64,000 nucleotides of DNA from Flavobacterium sp. CECT 9288 (GCF_918731615.1 NZ_OU957226.1:2791501-2855500), one strand, 5' to 3'. Positions 33,687 to 43,257 are shown, numbered from the stretch's first letter. Made by a program: numbers and translations. Notes: generated by a model from the letters alone, not told the origin.

Positions 33687-34087
33687 TACATTTGTCTTTT
33701 TATAGGTCCTGTAATTTCATCCTCAAGTGAAGAAGTTGCCTCTTCAACAGGCTTTGTTTCTGCAAGTAAACTGTCTTTTACTTTTGTAATTTCATCCGTT
33801 ACACCTGATGTAATAGAATCAAATGGAGAGGTATCGCCCAAGATAGATTCTTTTGCTTTATTAATTTCGCTATTGATCGATCCTGTTATGTTAGAAATTG
33901 ATTTGGTATCAAAACCATTTGTTTCTGCTCCTTTTTGAATTTCACTTTTTATGTCATTTGTAGCATTTTTTAACTGTGCCATTGCTTTACCCATGGTTCT
34001 TGCAATTTCGGGTATTTTATCTGACCCAAAAAGCATGAGAACAATAAACATGATAAAAATTAATTCGCCTCCTCCTATACCAAACAT
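33686..34087 (-). CDS. tatA: Twin-arginine translocase subunit TatA/TatE
   Basis: The product starts MFGIGGGELIFIMFIVLMLF, a short membrane helix, followed by the conserved FG (GSDKIPEIARTMGKAMAQL) and an amphipathic helix: the TatA/B layout. TatA forms the pore that exports folded proteins. At 133 residues the tail is longer than in a minimal TatA and is acidic and polar (repeating EITKVKDSLLAETKP-like units), so TatB function cannot be excluded. tatC is not in the window. Confidence 0.9.
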   Translation of the reverse strand: MFGIGGGELIFIMFIVLMLFGSDKIPEIARTMGKAMAQLKNATNDIKSEIQKGAETNGFDTKSISNITGSINSEINKAKESILGDTSPFDSITSGVTDEITKVKDSLLAETKPVEEATSSLEDEITGPIKRQM

Positions 34088-34156
34088 AATTTTATATTTT
34101 TTATGGTTACAAAGATATTACTTTTTGAATGTTTGACTTTTAATTATTTCATAAAA

Positions 34157-34189
34157 ATACCCCCAAAGAGCAGTTGCTTTTGGGGGTAT
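34157..34189. terminator. Terminator between the M1 peptidase gene and tatA
   Basis: atacccccaaa and tttgggggtat form an 11-bp stem with T-rich sequence after it on the minus strand. It closes the upstream M1 peptidase transcript. Confidence 0.8.
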
Positions 34190-34210
34190 TGTATTTTATT
34201 AAAAAAGTAA

Positions 34211-36454
34211 TTAATCAAATTTTGATTTCACTTCTTCTTTTGGCCAAGTATTATTAGCTACATCAATATCAGCTGTTTCTAATTTTGGATCTACAACAAT
34301 TTTTTTGATCGCTTTATCTGTTGCGTATACTTTCTTAGCAGTGTCATTGTTTTTTCTCCAAATCTGAGCTGGGTATTTAAACGTTTCTTTTGAGTCATCC
34401 TCATACGTTAACTCCACAATGATTGGCATTAACATTCCTCCTGGCTTATTGAACTCTACTTCGTAAAAATATTTTGGTGATTTTAATGCTGATTTTTCCT
34501 CGGCATTAAAGTTTTTTTCTACGTACTCAGATAATAAACTTACCTCGTTAATAGCCAGTGCTTTTTTGTCTTTGGCAGCTAATTCCTCACTTGTAGCAGG
34601 AACTAAGTATACGAATGGCCCTTTTTCTTGACCAAAACGCCCTCTACGAACTACTGCATCCTTTAACTCCTTTGTTGCAGTTTCAGATACATAAAATTGT
34701 TTTACCTCTTTTACACCGATGTCTACAAAATCAGTGGAGTAAAACCAACCTCTGAAAAACCAGTCTAAATCAACTGCCGAAGCATCTTCCATGGTTCTAA
34801 AAAAGTCCTCAGGAGTAGGGTGCTTGAATTTCCATCTGTTAGCGTAAACCTTGAACGCATGGTCAAACAATTCTCTACCCATAATGGTCTCTCTAAGGAT
34901 GTTTAATCCTGTAGCAGGTTTTCCGTAGGCATTAGCTCCAAATTGAACTATGGTTTCAGAATTTGACATGATTGGCTCTAAGAATTTTTGATCACCACTC
35001 ATGTAAGGAACTATTTTACTTGCTGGTCCGCGGCTTGAAGGGAAATTAACATTCATTTCTTGCTCAGCCATGTATTGCATAAACGTATTCAATCCTTCAT
35101 CCATCCAAGACCATTGACGCTCATCAGAGTTTACAATCATTGGGAAAAAGTTATGTCCTACTTCATGAATTACAACACCTATCATTCCGTTTTTAATACG
35201 ATCACTTGTAACTCCTTTTTCATCAGGACGCCCGTAATTCCAGCAAATCATTGGGTATTCCATCCCTTGATCTTCTGCTGAAACCGAAACTGCTTTTGGA
35301 TACGGATAATCAAAAGTATGTGCTGAATAACTCTTTAAAGTATGTGCTACTGTTCTAGTTGAAGTTTCTCCCCACAATGGATTGGCTTCTTTTGGGTAAA
35401 CCGAAACAGCCATTACCGTTTTCTCATTTAGTTTCACCGCCATTGCATCATAAATGAATTTTCTAGAAGTTGCAATACCAAAATCTCTAACATTTTTAGC
35501 ACTGAATTTCCATGTTTTCTTTTTATCTGAGAAACCTTTTTCAGCCGCTTCAGCTTCTGCCTGCGTTACAATAACCACTGGCTTATCATATGATTTTGTT
35601 GCCAATTCGTATCTTTTCACTTGCTCTGCAGTAAAAACTTCGCTTCTATTGGTTAACTCTCCTGTTGCTTCCATTACGTGATCAGCAGGAACTGTGATAT
35701 TTACATCAAAATTACCAAACGGCAATGTAAACTCTCCTGTACCCCAAAACTGCATGTTTTGCCATCCTTCAACATCATTGTACACCGCCATTCTTGGATA
35801 AAACTGAGCAATTACATACAATTTGTTGCCTTCTTTTTCAAACAATTCATATCCAGAACGACCGCCTTCTAGTCTATAATTATTAATGTTGTACCACCAG
35901 TTAATAGAAAAAGAAATTTTTTCTCCCGGTTTTAATGGTGATGCCAAATTAATACGCATCATGGTTTGATTAATCGTGTAAGATAAAGGATTTCCTTTAG
36001 CATCCTTAACTTGTTCAATATTAAAACCGCGTTCTGCTGGCTCTTTTAAAAATTTAGTAGCAAAACTTCCCGCTGGAAAAACTTGCTCCATTCTTTGGCT
36101 ATCTGCTAATGGTGTTTGCGAATTTTTAGCTGCTTGATTTTGATCTAATTGAACCCATAAATACTCTAACGTATCTGGTGAGTTATTGGAATAAGTCACG
36201 GTTTCTGAACCTGTCAATCGTGATTTTTTATCGTCTAATTCAATGTTAATTTTATAATCCGCTTGTTGCTGGTAGTAAGCAGGTCCCGGGGCTCCAGATG
36301 CAGTACGAAACATGTTTGGCGTTGCCAAAACATCGTACATCTGGCTAAATTTGTTGTTGTCATATCTCCCTGTTTGCTTAGGAGTTACAGGTGCCGTTTT
36401 CTCTTGAGCAAATAGCATTGCAGGAAGCAGCAAGAATAAGGATAATTTTTTCAT
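34211..36454 (-). CDS. Secreted M1-family metallopeptidase
   Basis: This 747-residue zinc aminopeptidase-like protein has a signal peptide (KKLSLFLLLPAMLFAQ). The N-terminal domain is of M1 type (YKINIELDDKKSRLTGSETV) and the active site is H430-E-V-G-H434 (VVIHEVGHNFFPM) with the third zinc ligand E453 in WMDEGLNTF. The exopeptidase motif is present in a weak form (GMEYP near 397). The C-terminal ~150 residues are beta-rich and not recognisable to me. It should act in the periplasm or at the outer membrane. It follows the DUF6702 gene by 63 bases. Confidence 0.92.
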   Translation of the reverse strand: MKKLSLFLLLPAMLFAQEKTAPVTPKQTGRYDNNKFSQMYDVLATPNMFRTASGAPGPAYYQQQADYKINIELDDKKSRLTGSETVTYSNNSPDTLEYLWVQLDQNQAAKNSQTPLADSQRMEQVFPAGSFATKFLKEPAERGFNIEQVKDAKGNPLSYTINQTMMRINLASPLKPGEKISFSINWWYNINNYRLEGGRSGYELFEKEGNKLYVIAQFYPRMAVYNDVEGWQNMQFWGTGEFTLPFGNFDVNITVPADHVMEATGELTNRSEVFTAEQVKRYELATKSYDKPVVIVTQAEAEAAEKGFSDKKKTWKFSAKNVRDFGIATSRKFIYDAMAVKLNEKTVMAVSVYPKEANPLWGETSTRTVAHTLKSYSAHTFDYPYPKAVSVSAEDQGMEYPMICWNYGRPDEKGVTSDRIKNGMIGVVIHEVGHNFFPMIVNSDERQWSWMDEGLNTFMQYMAEQEMNVNFPSSRGPASKIVPYMSGDQKFLEPIMSNSETIVQFGANAYGKPATGLNILRETIMGRELFDHAFKVYANRWKFKHPTPEDFFRTMEDASAVDLDWFFRGWFYSTDFVDIGVKEVKQFYVSETATKELKDAVVRRGRFGQEKGPFVYLVPATSEELAAKDKKALAINEVSLLSEYVEKNFNAEEKSALKSPKYFYEVEFNKPGGMLMPIIVELTYEDDSKETFKYPAQIWRKNNDTAKKVYATDKAIKKIVVDPKLETADIDVANNTWPKEEVKSKFD

Positions 36455-36517
36455 AGTTGGAAATCTGGTTATTTCAATGCGTGAAAATAATATTTTTTTT
36501 GTTTAAAAAGGTACAAA

Positions 36518-37021
36518 TTAATACTTTAACACACCTTTTGATGTTGATGTCGTAAATAAAAGTGTGTTTTTGACCCCCAAAACGTTAAAATGCATAATGT
36601 TTTGTTGCTCAGCATTATTTTGTGTCAATACTGCATTATATATATCTAGTGCTTTAATTTTTTTGATTTCTTTGATACTCAAATAACAAATAAGCACATC
36701 CCCTTCCATCTCTTTGCTCACAAAATTTATAACTTTAGTTTGTCCATCTACTTTAATAATACACTTTTCATTAAGATATTTTTTTAAAAGCAAGACATCT
36801 TCAGCTGTCTCCATTTCTGAACCTAAATTTATTTTTCTATTGTGCTTTTTTTCCAAGGCATTATTCAAATCGTCTACAAAAATACGAGCCGTGATTTGAA
36901 TCATTTTTTTCTCAGAAACATAATTTACTTGAAACAAGGCAACATAAAATTTGTGTGCCGCAAAAGATGACATAGAGAGAATGAGTAATACAAAAAGAAC
37001 CCTAGTAATTATTTTTTTCAT
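36518..37021 (-). CDS. DUF6702 family protein
   Basis: The 167-residue product has a signal peptide (LFVLLILSMSSFAAH) and the family pattern HKFYVALFQVNYVSEKKMIQ followed by ITARIFVDDLNNALEK. DUF6702 proteins are small secreted proteins of unknown function, frequent in Bacteroidota next to M1 peptidase genes, as here. Its start overlaps the preceding gene by four bases, making it the last member of the tandem paralog operon. Confidence 0.8.
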   Translation of the reverse strand: MKKIITRVLFVLLILSMSSFAAHKFYVALFQVNYVSEKKMIQITARIFVDDLNNALEKKHNRKINLGSEMETAEDVLLLKKYLNEKCIIKVDGQTKVINFVSKEMEGDVLICYLSIKEIKKIKALDIYNAVLTQNNAEQQNIMHFNVLGVKNTLLFTTSTSKGVLKY

Positions 37022-37767
37022 TTTTCAAAAGTAGTGAATCTTTTAAATTCTTTGTTCTTGTTAACCAAAAAATCCATTAGTAAAAAGGTATCTGTATCCT
37101 TTAAATACTTACTTGAAGCAGTATCGTTTTTACAATAATCCAAAAATAAATTGACTTCATCTGGTGCTAATTTTAAAGTATTCGTAAAAAAATAACCATC
37201 AATTCTAGACAAAACTAGTTCAGGAAACACATCTGTATTGTTGCTCTCAGCCACCTCTCCGTTTTTCTTTGAGAATGCTTTTTTAAGCATTTTAAAAACG
37301 CGTACAAAATCTAATCCGTTTTCAATGGATCTATCCGATGGCATAGCGCTATTCTTGACAGCTGATTTTTCATCACTTATAAATTTCATATCAACTATTT
37401 TTTGGGTGTTAGGCAAAGAAGGCTTTGGGTCTAACTTTCCTTTGACCACAACTTCTTTTAAGGCCGTCAACTGAGATTCCATATCAAATAAAGCGAGCGG
37501 TTTTAAAAAATCATTTTCAGAAACAATGATTTTTCTCGACTTAAAATTTAAGCTGGAAATGAGCAACGTATCTTTGGCTTGAGCCAAAATATCAAAGAAA
37601 CCCTGCTTGCTGATAAACGTTTTAGTCTTGGCATTCAAATTAAAAACATATCCATTATCTACTAGGGTAAAATCATTGATCAATCGAGCATGCAATGGCT
37701 TTCTATCATTATTTTGAGCCCACAAAACGTTACCAAAAAGAACACAAATAAGTAAGAGCTGCTTCAT
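37018..37767 (-). CDS. Secreted protein with carboxypeptidase-like regulatory domain (paralog 5, divergent)
   Basis: The 249-residue product has a signal peptide (LLLICVLFGNVLWAQ) and a beta-sandwich stretch that ends ALKEVVVKG, the pattern that closes the domain in its four upstream neighbours. The opening strands are degenerate (no G-V-x-V-x-N start) and the motif TPAERKL shared by the others is missing. It therefore looks like the most diverged copy. The function is unknown; the domain resembles the N-terminal CarboxypepD_reg-like domain of SusC-type transporters, without the barrel. Confidence 0.65.
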   Translation of the reverse strand: MKQLLLICVLFGNVLWAQNNDRKPLHARLINDFTLVDNGYVFNLNAKTKTFISKQGFFDILAQAKDTLLISSLNFKSRKIIVSENDFLKPLALFDMESQLTALKEVVVKGKLDPKPSLPNTQKIVDMKFISDEKSAVKNSAMPSDRSIENGLDFVRVFKMLKKAFSKKNGEVAESNNTDVFPELVLSRIDGYFFTNTLKLAPDEVNLFLDYCKNDTASSKYLKDTDTFLLMDFLVNKNKEFKRFTTFEK

Positions 37768-37793
37768 ATTATTGATTTTTCAAAATTGCTATT

Positions 37794-38555
37794 TCAGTTG
37801 CCTTTTAATTTATCTTTATATTCTTGTGCCAAGGGTATCATGCTAAAAATAATTTGATCTTTGTCCCGAGTAAGTAGTGTTTTTGTAAAGCTATCATTTT
37901 CAACCAAATAATATTTAAACCCACTGATATATTCCTGTTTAATCCCTAATTGATTTATAAAAAAGGCATCTTGAAACTCCTCGGAAATCCATTTGATATT
38001 CAGTTCTTTTTTTTCAAGAACAATCAATTTTTTTAAGCGTTTGGTTCTGCCGTTTATTTTATTGATCAAGGGATCTAATTCCATTGAACCACCTAATAAA
38101 CCTAACAGCATGATGGGTTTCCAATCGCCCGCTGTTTGTAACTTTCGTTCTGCAGGAGTGAACTTTTTAGTATTTTTTGACGCTATTCCTAAACTGTAAG
38201 CATCAATCTTTTTACCATTGACAACAACTTCTTTCAACACCGTATTCTTTAGTTGCATCTCTATTATAGCATCTGCTTTTTCTAAATCAGCATCTAAAAT
38301 TATTATTTGTTTCTTTTGCAAGTGAACGGCTTCAAAAACTAGAGTATCTTTAACATGAACCGCCATAGAAAAAAAGCCATCTGGATTAGTCCTAACTTGC
38401 AAACCTGTTTTTTTATTGGTAATGATTACACCTGCTACAATCTGATTGCTTACAATTACTTTTCCACTATAAACCTTCTCAACAGTAGATTGACCAAATG
38501 CAATTTGGAATAAAAAAAGAACACAAAAGACTATTTTAAATTTATTGTGACGCAT
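37794..38555 (-). CDS. Secreted carboxypeptidase-like regulatory domain protein (paralog 4)
   Basis: The 253-residue product has a signal peptide (IVFCVLFLFQIAFGQ), a beta-sandwich domain (YSGKVIVSNQIVAGVIITNK ... VLKEVVVNGK, about 28-115) and then KNTKKFTPAERKLQTAGDW. The remainder carries ISGFKYYLVENDSF, also seen in its neighbours. It is a paralog of the three genes upstream and overlaps the previous one by 14 bases. The function is unknown. Confidence 0.72.
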   Translation of the reverse strand: MRHNKFKIVFCVLFLFQIAFGQSTVEKVYSGKVIVSNQIVAGVIITNKKTGLQVRTNPDGFFSMAVHVKDTLVFEAVHLQKKQIIILDADLEKADAIIEMQLKNTVLKEVVVNGKKIDAYSLGIASKNTKKFTPAERKLQTAGDWKPIMLLGLLGGSMELDPLINKINGRTKRLKKLIVLEKKELNIKWISEEFQDAFFINQLGIKQEYISGFKYYLVENDSFTKTLLTRDKDQIIFSMIPLAQEYKDKLKGN

Positions 38556-39270
38556 TCATTTCATTATAAATTTCGGCGAGCTTTACAATTCTGAACATTA
38601 ATTTCCACTTGTTTTTGCTTTTTAGAGACGCACTAAATTCTGCATCTTCTATACAATAATACTGAAACCCTTTGATGTAATCTTTATTGATTTTTAAGGT
38701 TTCAATATAATAGTTGTCTTGAAAAATCCCATTAAGTCTATTTAATGATGCTATATTCCGTTCAACTTTAAGAGCATTTTCAAGTGCAGGATTTTTACCT
38801 GTTATCATTATTTTTATTGCTTGCAGTGGTCCATTAGGCTGGGAATATCTACCGCGTTGCGCTGGCGTTACTACTTTTTGATTTTTAGGGATTATACCTA
38901 GTGCTCTAGCATTAATTCCTGGATGAGCATTAACATAAACCACTTGCAATTCAATTGCTTTTGTAAACATTTCAATATCTAAATGTTTTTGATTCATATC
39001 CTCTTCGTCAATGCTGTACCTATGGATTTCTAAATTCACCGAGGTAAAAACCAAAAGATCATCTGGTTTTACCAAGATTTTAAAAAAACCCAAACTATCA
39101 CTAACCACTTCTTTTTCAGTTACAATATTCAATACATGAACACCGACTACAGGCTTTGCATTTGCAATAATTTTACCTGTTATATATTCCTCCTTAACAA
39201 CCTGTCCTTGTGTATAAATACTCCATACTAGGACAAGTAGCGTTATACTATTGTTTAGTCTCAAGTGCAA
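38542..39270 (-). CDS. Secreted carboxypeptidase-like regulatory domain protein (paralog 3)
   Basis: The 242-residue product has a weak signal peptide (SITLLVLVWSIYTQGQ), the beta-sandwich domain (ITGKIIANAKPVVGVHVLN ... ELQVVYVNA), the linker motif ALGIIPKNQKVVTPAQRGRY and the shared tail IKGFQYYCIEDAEF. In this copy ERKL is changed to QRGR and the LKEVVV end to LQVVYV. It overlaps its upstream neighbour by 23 bases, so it is translated in series with it. Confidence 0.72.
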   Translation of the reverse strand: MHLRLNNSITLLVLVWSIYTQGQVVKEEYITGKIIANAKPVVGVHVLNIVTEKEVVSDSLGFFKILVKPDDLLVFTSVNLEIHRYSIDEEDMNQKHLDIEMFTKAIELQVVYVNAHPGINARALGIIPKNQKVVTPAQRGRYSQPNGPLQAIKIMITGKNPALENALKVERNIASLNRLNGIFQDNYYIETLKINKDYIKGFQYYCIEDAEFSASLKSKNKWKLMFRIVKLAEIYNEMNASQ

Positions 39271-39985
39271 TGATTTCGTTATAATTTTGAGCTAGTTTCG
39301 AAATTAAAAACATAGCCTTCCATTTGTTTTTGGTTTTTAAAGCGTCGGCAAATTCAATATCATCAACACAGTAGTACTGGAATCCTAAGATATATTCTTG
39401 CGGAATTTTTAAATTTTCTACATAATATTTTTCCTCGAATAAAGAGCCTAACTTTGCTAACAACTGTTCTTTTTTCTCTACAATTATTTCCTTTTTAAGC
39501 ATCGCTTTTCGTCCTGATAAAGTGTTGAGCAAACCGTCAATACCTCCTCCAGATGTTGCGGTATACAACTTTCGTTCAGCGGGAGTGTATTTTTTTTGAC
39601 CGTAAGGAATGATTCGCAAACTTTCGGCAGTAATGTTGTTTTCGTTAATAATAACTTCCTTTAAAATAATACTTTTGGAATTCATTTTTACCAATAAAAC
39701 CGTTTGATCAAGATCTTGTTTCTCAATTTTTTTTCGGAATCCTTCTAGATTTACAGCGGTAAAAACAAGTATATCACCTTCTTTTACAGGAATTGTAAAG
39801 AAACCATTTGCATCAGATGTTGTTGCCTTCTCGGTAGTAAGGTTAACAATATTAATGCGATCTACAGCAACAGAATCTGCTACAATTTTACCCCGAATCT
39901 CTTTTACGGGCGCATCTTGACTGTACATTGATTGCACCATCATAAACAGCACAAACAATAATGTATTTTTAATTTTCACTGGCAA
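39248..39985 (-). CDS. Secreted carboxypeptidase-like regulatory domain protein (paralog 2)
   Basis: The 245-residue product has a signal peptide (LLFVLFMMVQSMYSQ), the beta-sandwich (IRGKIVADSVAVDRINIVN ... ILKEVIINEN), the linker motif IIPYGQKKYTPAERKLYTAT and the tail ILGFQYYCVDDIEF followed by ALKTKNKWKAMFLISKLA. It shares nearly every block with paralog 1 and paralog 3. It overlaps paralog 1 by 17 bases. Confidence 0.73.
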   Translation of the reverse strand: MPVKIKNTLLFVLFMMVQSMYSQDAPVKEIRGKIVADSVAVDRINIVNLTTEKATTSDANGFFTIPVKEGDILVFTAVNLEGFRKKIEKQDLDQTVLLVKMNSKSIILKEVIINENNITAESLRIIPYGQKKYTPAERKLYTATSGGGIDGLLNTLSGRKAMLKKEIIVEKKEQLLAKLGSLFEEKYYVENLKIPQEYILGFQYYCVDDIEFADALKTKNKWKAMFLISKLAQNYNEIIALETKQ

Positions 39986-40724
39986 TTATTTCTTTATATT
40001 GTAAGGCTAAATCTCCCATCAAAAAGGTAGTCAATGCCACATTTTTTGAGGTTAAAGCCGCAACAAAACTATCGTTTTCTATACAATAATATTCAAATCC
40101 TTTTACGTACAAAGCTGGTATTTGAAACTTAGTCATAAAATATTCATTGGTAAACCAATTTTCTATTTGAATTATATAAAATTCCTTCTTCTCTGCATTC
40201 AACTGCTTTTTTAACTTTTTTGTTCTACCAGAAATCCAGTTGAGCAATGGATCTACTGATACTGAGCCACCAGCCATTGAACCTGCATTTAAAGAGGCAT
40301 TCAAGTCAGTTGCAGTATATAATTTTCTTTCAGCTGGAGTGTACGTCTTTTGTCCTTTTGGGATTATTCCAAGTGCTCTAGCATTGATTCCGTTTTGAAC
40401 TACAACTTCCTTTAATTGATACGAGCGTAAGTTTGCTTGTACCGAAATAAATCCTTGAAGAAATTGCTGTGCCGATATTGGAAAATAAATATCTTTTATT
40501 TGAAATCCAGTAAATACCAAAGTATCTCCAACCGCTGCAAGTATCGAAAAATTTCCTTGAGCATTCGTACGAGTGGTTTCTTTAGTCTTTTTGTTCACAA
40601 CATCAACACCCTCTAAAACCTCATCTTGCACCACTACCGAACCCTTTAGAACAATTCTAGGCAACTCTTGCGACTCCATTTGTGTAGTCATCAAAATTAT
40701 AAGCAAGCACAGCACTTTAAACAT
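39969..40724 (-). CDS. Secreted carboxypeptidase-like regulatory domain protein (paralog 1)
   Basis: First gene of the five-paralog run. The 251-residue product has a signal peptide (VLCLLIILMTTQMESQ), the beta-sandwich domain (LKGSVVVQDEVLEGVDVVNK, then GDTLVFTGFQIKD and QLKEVVVQNG), the linker ALGIIPKGQKTYTPAERKLY and a tail with VKGFEYYCIENDSFVAAL. The domain is the type found at the N-terminus of SusC-like receptors and many adhesins of Bacteroidota, but no barrel follows, so these are small periplasmic or surface proteins of unknown role. Confidence 0.74.
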   Translation of the reverse strand: MFKVLCLLIILMTTQMESQELPRIVLKGSVVVQDEVLEGVDVVNKKTKETTRTNAQGNFSILAAVGDTLVFTGFQIKDIYFPISAQQFLQGFISVQANLRSYQLKEVVVQNGINARALGIIPKGQKTYTPAERKLYTATDLNASLNAGSMAGGSVSVDPLLNWISGRTKKLKKQLNAEKKEFYIIQIENWFTNEYFMTKFQIPALYVKGFEYYCIENDSFVAALTSKNVALTTFLMGDLALQYKEIIASEN

Positions 40725-40871
40725 TCGTAAAAAAAGGAGTATTGATTCGTTGTAAAAGTATCGTAATGCTTTGCAAATTAATTACTAATAGGATGGTAAA
40801 AAAATGTTAATTAAAAATCGCAGTTAAAAAAGACGGTTTTAATATCTTTATAAAAAAATAATACCTGAACA

Positions 40872-41579
40872 ATGAAAAATATGATTATTGCAAGTACCTC
40901 AACACTTGCTCATCAAAGTTACTTAGAATATCTATTACCCACCCTAACCAAACATTTTAAGGATTGTAATAACATCCTTTTTATTTCATATGCTAGACCT
41001 GGCGGTATTACCCACGAGGAATACACAGCAATTGTTAGATTGGCTTTCGCCAAAATTAATATTACTGTAAATGGAATTGAGGAATTTGAAAATCCCGTAC
41101 AAGCCATACAAGAAGCATCTGGAATTTTTACCGGTGGCGGAAACACCTTTGTTTTGGTAACTCAATTATACAAAAACAACATCATGCAACCACTTGCTGA
41201 TGCTATTAAGAAAGGAACCCCGTATTTAGGCACAAGTGCTGGCAGTAATATATGCGGACTTAGCATGCAAACCACAAATGACATGCCTATTGTTTATCCG
41301 CCTAGTTTTAAAACTTTAGGAATGATTCCGTTTAATTTAAATCCGCATTACCTTGATCCAGATACAACATCTACTCACATGGGTGAAACACGCGAGACTA
41401 GAATTAAGGAATTCCACGCATACAATTCGGTTCCCGTATTAGGATTGCGAGAAGGCAGCTGGCTAGAAGTAAAAGGAGATAAAATAACTTTGAAAGGCAA
41501 TTTAACCGCAAGATTATTTGGTCAAAATCAAACTCCCACAGAACTTGAAACAGAAACTGACTTGAGTTATATTAAATAA
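40872..41579 (+). CDS. pepE: Dipeptidase E (peptidase S51)
   Basis: PepE is a cytosolic serine peptidase that cleaves Asp-X dipeptides. The 235-residue product has FTGGGNTFVLVTQL (about residue 85), the nucleophile elbow YLGTSAGSNICG (Ser about residue 118) and FNLNPHYLDP with the catalytic histidine, followed by REGSWLEV, in the order and spacing of the PepE family. A length of about 230 is normal. It is divergent from the five-paralog operon and ends at a terminator. Confidence 0.92.
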   Translation: MKNMIIASTSTLAHQSYLEYLLPTLTKHFKDCNNILFISYARPGGITHEEYTAIVRLAFAKINITVNGIEEFENPVQAIQEASGIFTGGGNTFVLVTQLYKNNIMQPLADAIKKGTPYLGTSAGSNICGLSMQTTNDMPIVYPPSFKTLGMIPFNLNPHYLDPDTTSTHMGETRETRIKEFHAYNSVPVLGLREGSWLEVKGDKITLKGNLTARLFGQNQTPTELETETDLSYIK

Positions 41580-41601
41580 TTTAAAGAAACTTTTGAAATA
41601 A

Positions 41602-41634
41602 AAAAAGCCGAAACATAAAGTTTCGGCTTCAAAA
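41602..41634 (+). terminator. Terminator after pepE
   Basis: The sequence aagccgaaac pairs perfectly with gtttcggctt around a 5-base loop, with A-rich sequence before it, about 30 bases after the pepE stop. Confidence 0.75.
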
Positions 41635-41640
41635 AGTTAA

Positions 41641-41704
41641 AGACAAGGCTTCCCGTATCTCTTCGTTCATGGGATATCCGGAAGCTTCGGGACTAGAACA
41701 ACCT
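41641..41704 (-). repeat. Possible decayed copy of the dispersed element, subtype 1 (copy d)
   Basis: Read on the minus strand, the segment has gtcccgaagcttccgg near its start and gagatacgggaagcc near its end, which resemble the gatagaagcggcatcc and gagatacagcgaatagcc blocks of copy a. The match is much weaker than between copies a and c. Confidence 0.35.
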
Positions 41705-41708
41705 TAAA

Positions 41709-41740
41709 ACAAAAAACCCCAAACAAAAGTTTGAGGTTTT
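41709..41740 (-). terminator. Terminator after the tRNA-Gly pair
   Basis: On the minus strand aaaacctcaaac pairs with gtttggggtttt (one G-T pair) around a 4-base loop and T follows. It begins three bases past the 3' end of the second tRNA. Confidence 0.65.
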
Positions 41741-41742
41741 AG

Positions 41743-41815
<73 letters not shown>

Positions 41816-41858
41816 ATTATAACAGTAAAAAAATTTCTAAGTAAAACTTGAAACTTAG

Positions 41859-41931
<73 letters not shown>

Positions 41932-42183
41932 ATTAACAACGGTGCAAATATACTTAATAAGTTTCCTTTAATGCAAGTTTTTTTTAGAAAAAGTCAAAGC
42001 TATCAACCGTTCAACCTTTACACAAACGAGAAATTACAACCCTAAATAATTTAATATGAATTTATTATAACGCTTGAAAGCTTTAAAAAAAATTATAAAA
42101 AATATTTTAAAAACACCTGTTTTAAGCACCTATAAGATAAAAAACACTACTCAATAAGTGTTCCTACTTGTTTTTATGAAGCA

Positions 42184-42906
42184 TTACGAAATGCTTTTAC
42201 TTCCAAAAACTGTTGTTCTTGAAGGATGATAAATAAAAAAACAAGATTTATTTTGAATCGTATTGATGATCTCTTTAGATAATTCTGCAGGAACTGCCGG
42301 ACATCCTTGGCTACGGCCTAAGCGTTGATTATTTTTTATAAAAGAATCTGATACGTAATCAGCGGCATGCATAACAACGCCACGTGCTCTAGCATTATCA
42401 TTTACTCCTTTTTCTAATCCATCCAGACGCAGTGACATACCGTGTTTTCCTGTATAAATTTCGCCAGTGGCATAGAAACCCAAACTACTTTTATACGATT
42501 CTGAAGCATTAGAAAATTGAGAAGCATACTCTTCACCGGTGTTGCGACCATGCGCTACAAGGGAGTGAAATAAAATTTCACCGGTCTCAATGTTAATCAC
42601 CCAAAGTCTTTTAGCATTTGAGGACATACTAAAATCAATGATGGTGAGTATTTCTTTTTTAATAATTCCTTTTTCTTTTAAAGAATAATATCCTTTGAGA
42701 GCCTCAGTAAAGCTTTCTAGTTTAGGTAATGAAAAACGATCCGAGTGCAAACTTCGGTATACTTGTTCCATTTTTGATTCTTCGGTAGGTACAGTATTAC
42801 TTGCGTATACACTGTGATTGCTTGTGGACTTATCAACCAAACGTGGTTTTTGAGTTGATAAAGAAACTAAAAGCAATAAAATAGTAGGCAGTATTGTATA
42901 AATCAT
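42184..42906 (-). CDS. Murein L,D-transpeptidase catalytic domain family protein (YkuD_2 type)
   Basis: The 240-residue product starts with a hydrophobic segment (MIYTILPTILLLLVSLSTQ; signal or anchor). It then has the YkuD_2 pattern IDFSMSSNAKRLWVINIET, SLVAHGRNTGEEYASQFSN, RGVVMHAADYVSDSF (histidine) and the active-site cysteine in GRSQGCPAVP. L,D-transpeptidases make 3-3 cross-links or attach proteins to peptidoglycan; the role of this subfamily is not established. It is monocistronic, with its own promoter region. Confidence 0.87.
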   Translation of the reverse strand: MIYTILPTILLLLVSLSTQKPRLVDKSTSNHSVYASNTVPTEESKMEQVYRSLHSDRFSLPKLESFTEALKGYYSLKEKGIIKKEILTIIDFSMSSNAKRLWVINIETGEILFHSLVAHGRNTGEEYASQFSNASESYKSSLGFYATGEIYTGKHGMSLRLDGLEKGVNDNARARGVVMHAADYVSDSFIKNNQRLGRSQGCPAVPAELSKEIINTIQNKSCFFIYHPSRTTVFGSKSIS

Positions 42907-42940
42907 GCGTGTCTATAGGTTACAATTTGTTTTGGGATTG

Positions 42941-42948
42941 CAAAATTA
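42941..42948 (-). promoter_or_regulatory. Possible -7 element of the L,D-transpeptidase gene
   Basis: On the minus strand TAATTTTG fits TAnnTTTG, 35 bases before the ATG. No clear -33 TTG is present. The rest of the 351-base gap 42907-43257 between the two divergent genes shows no gene or repeat that I recognise. Confidence 0.4.
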
Positions 42949-43257
42949 CACATAATAACATGTCGTTTAACGGATTTAACATATTTTTATTTAAAAAATA
43001 CTTGATAATGAATGTTTTAAACCACTATTCCCTACACTTCTTCCTTTCATTTTAGATGGGAAGCAGTACCGTTATACCTGATTTCTTTTCGCAATTTTAA
43101 TCCATAATGATAATGATTACTTTTTTTTGGTTATTTAATTAAGAAAAGTGTAACAAAACGAGATAAAGCAAGTCTATTATGACAAACTATGAATTTGTTG
43201 AGGTCTTGAGCTTTACATCTAAACCGGTTTTAATCATCAATCAGCTTCAATCATTAC

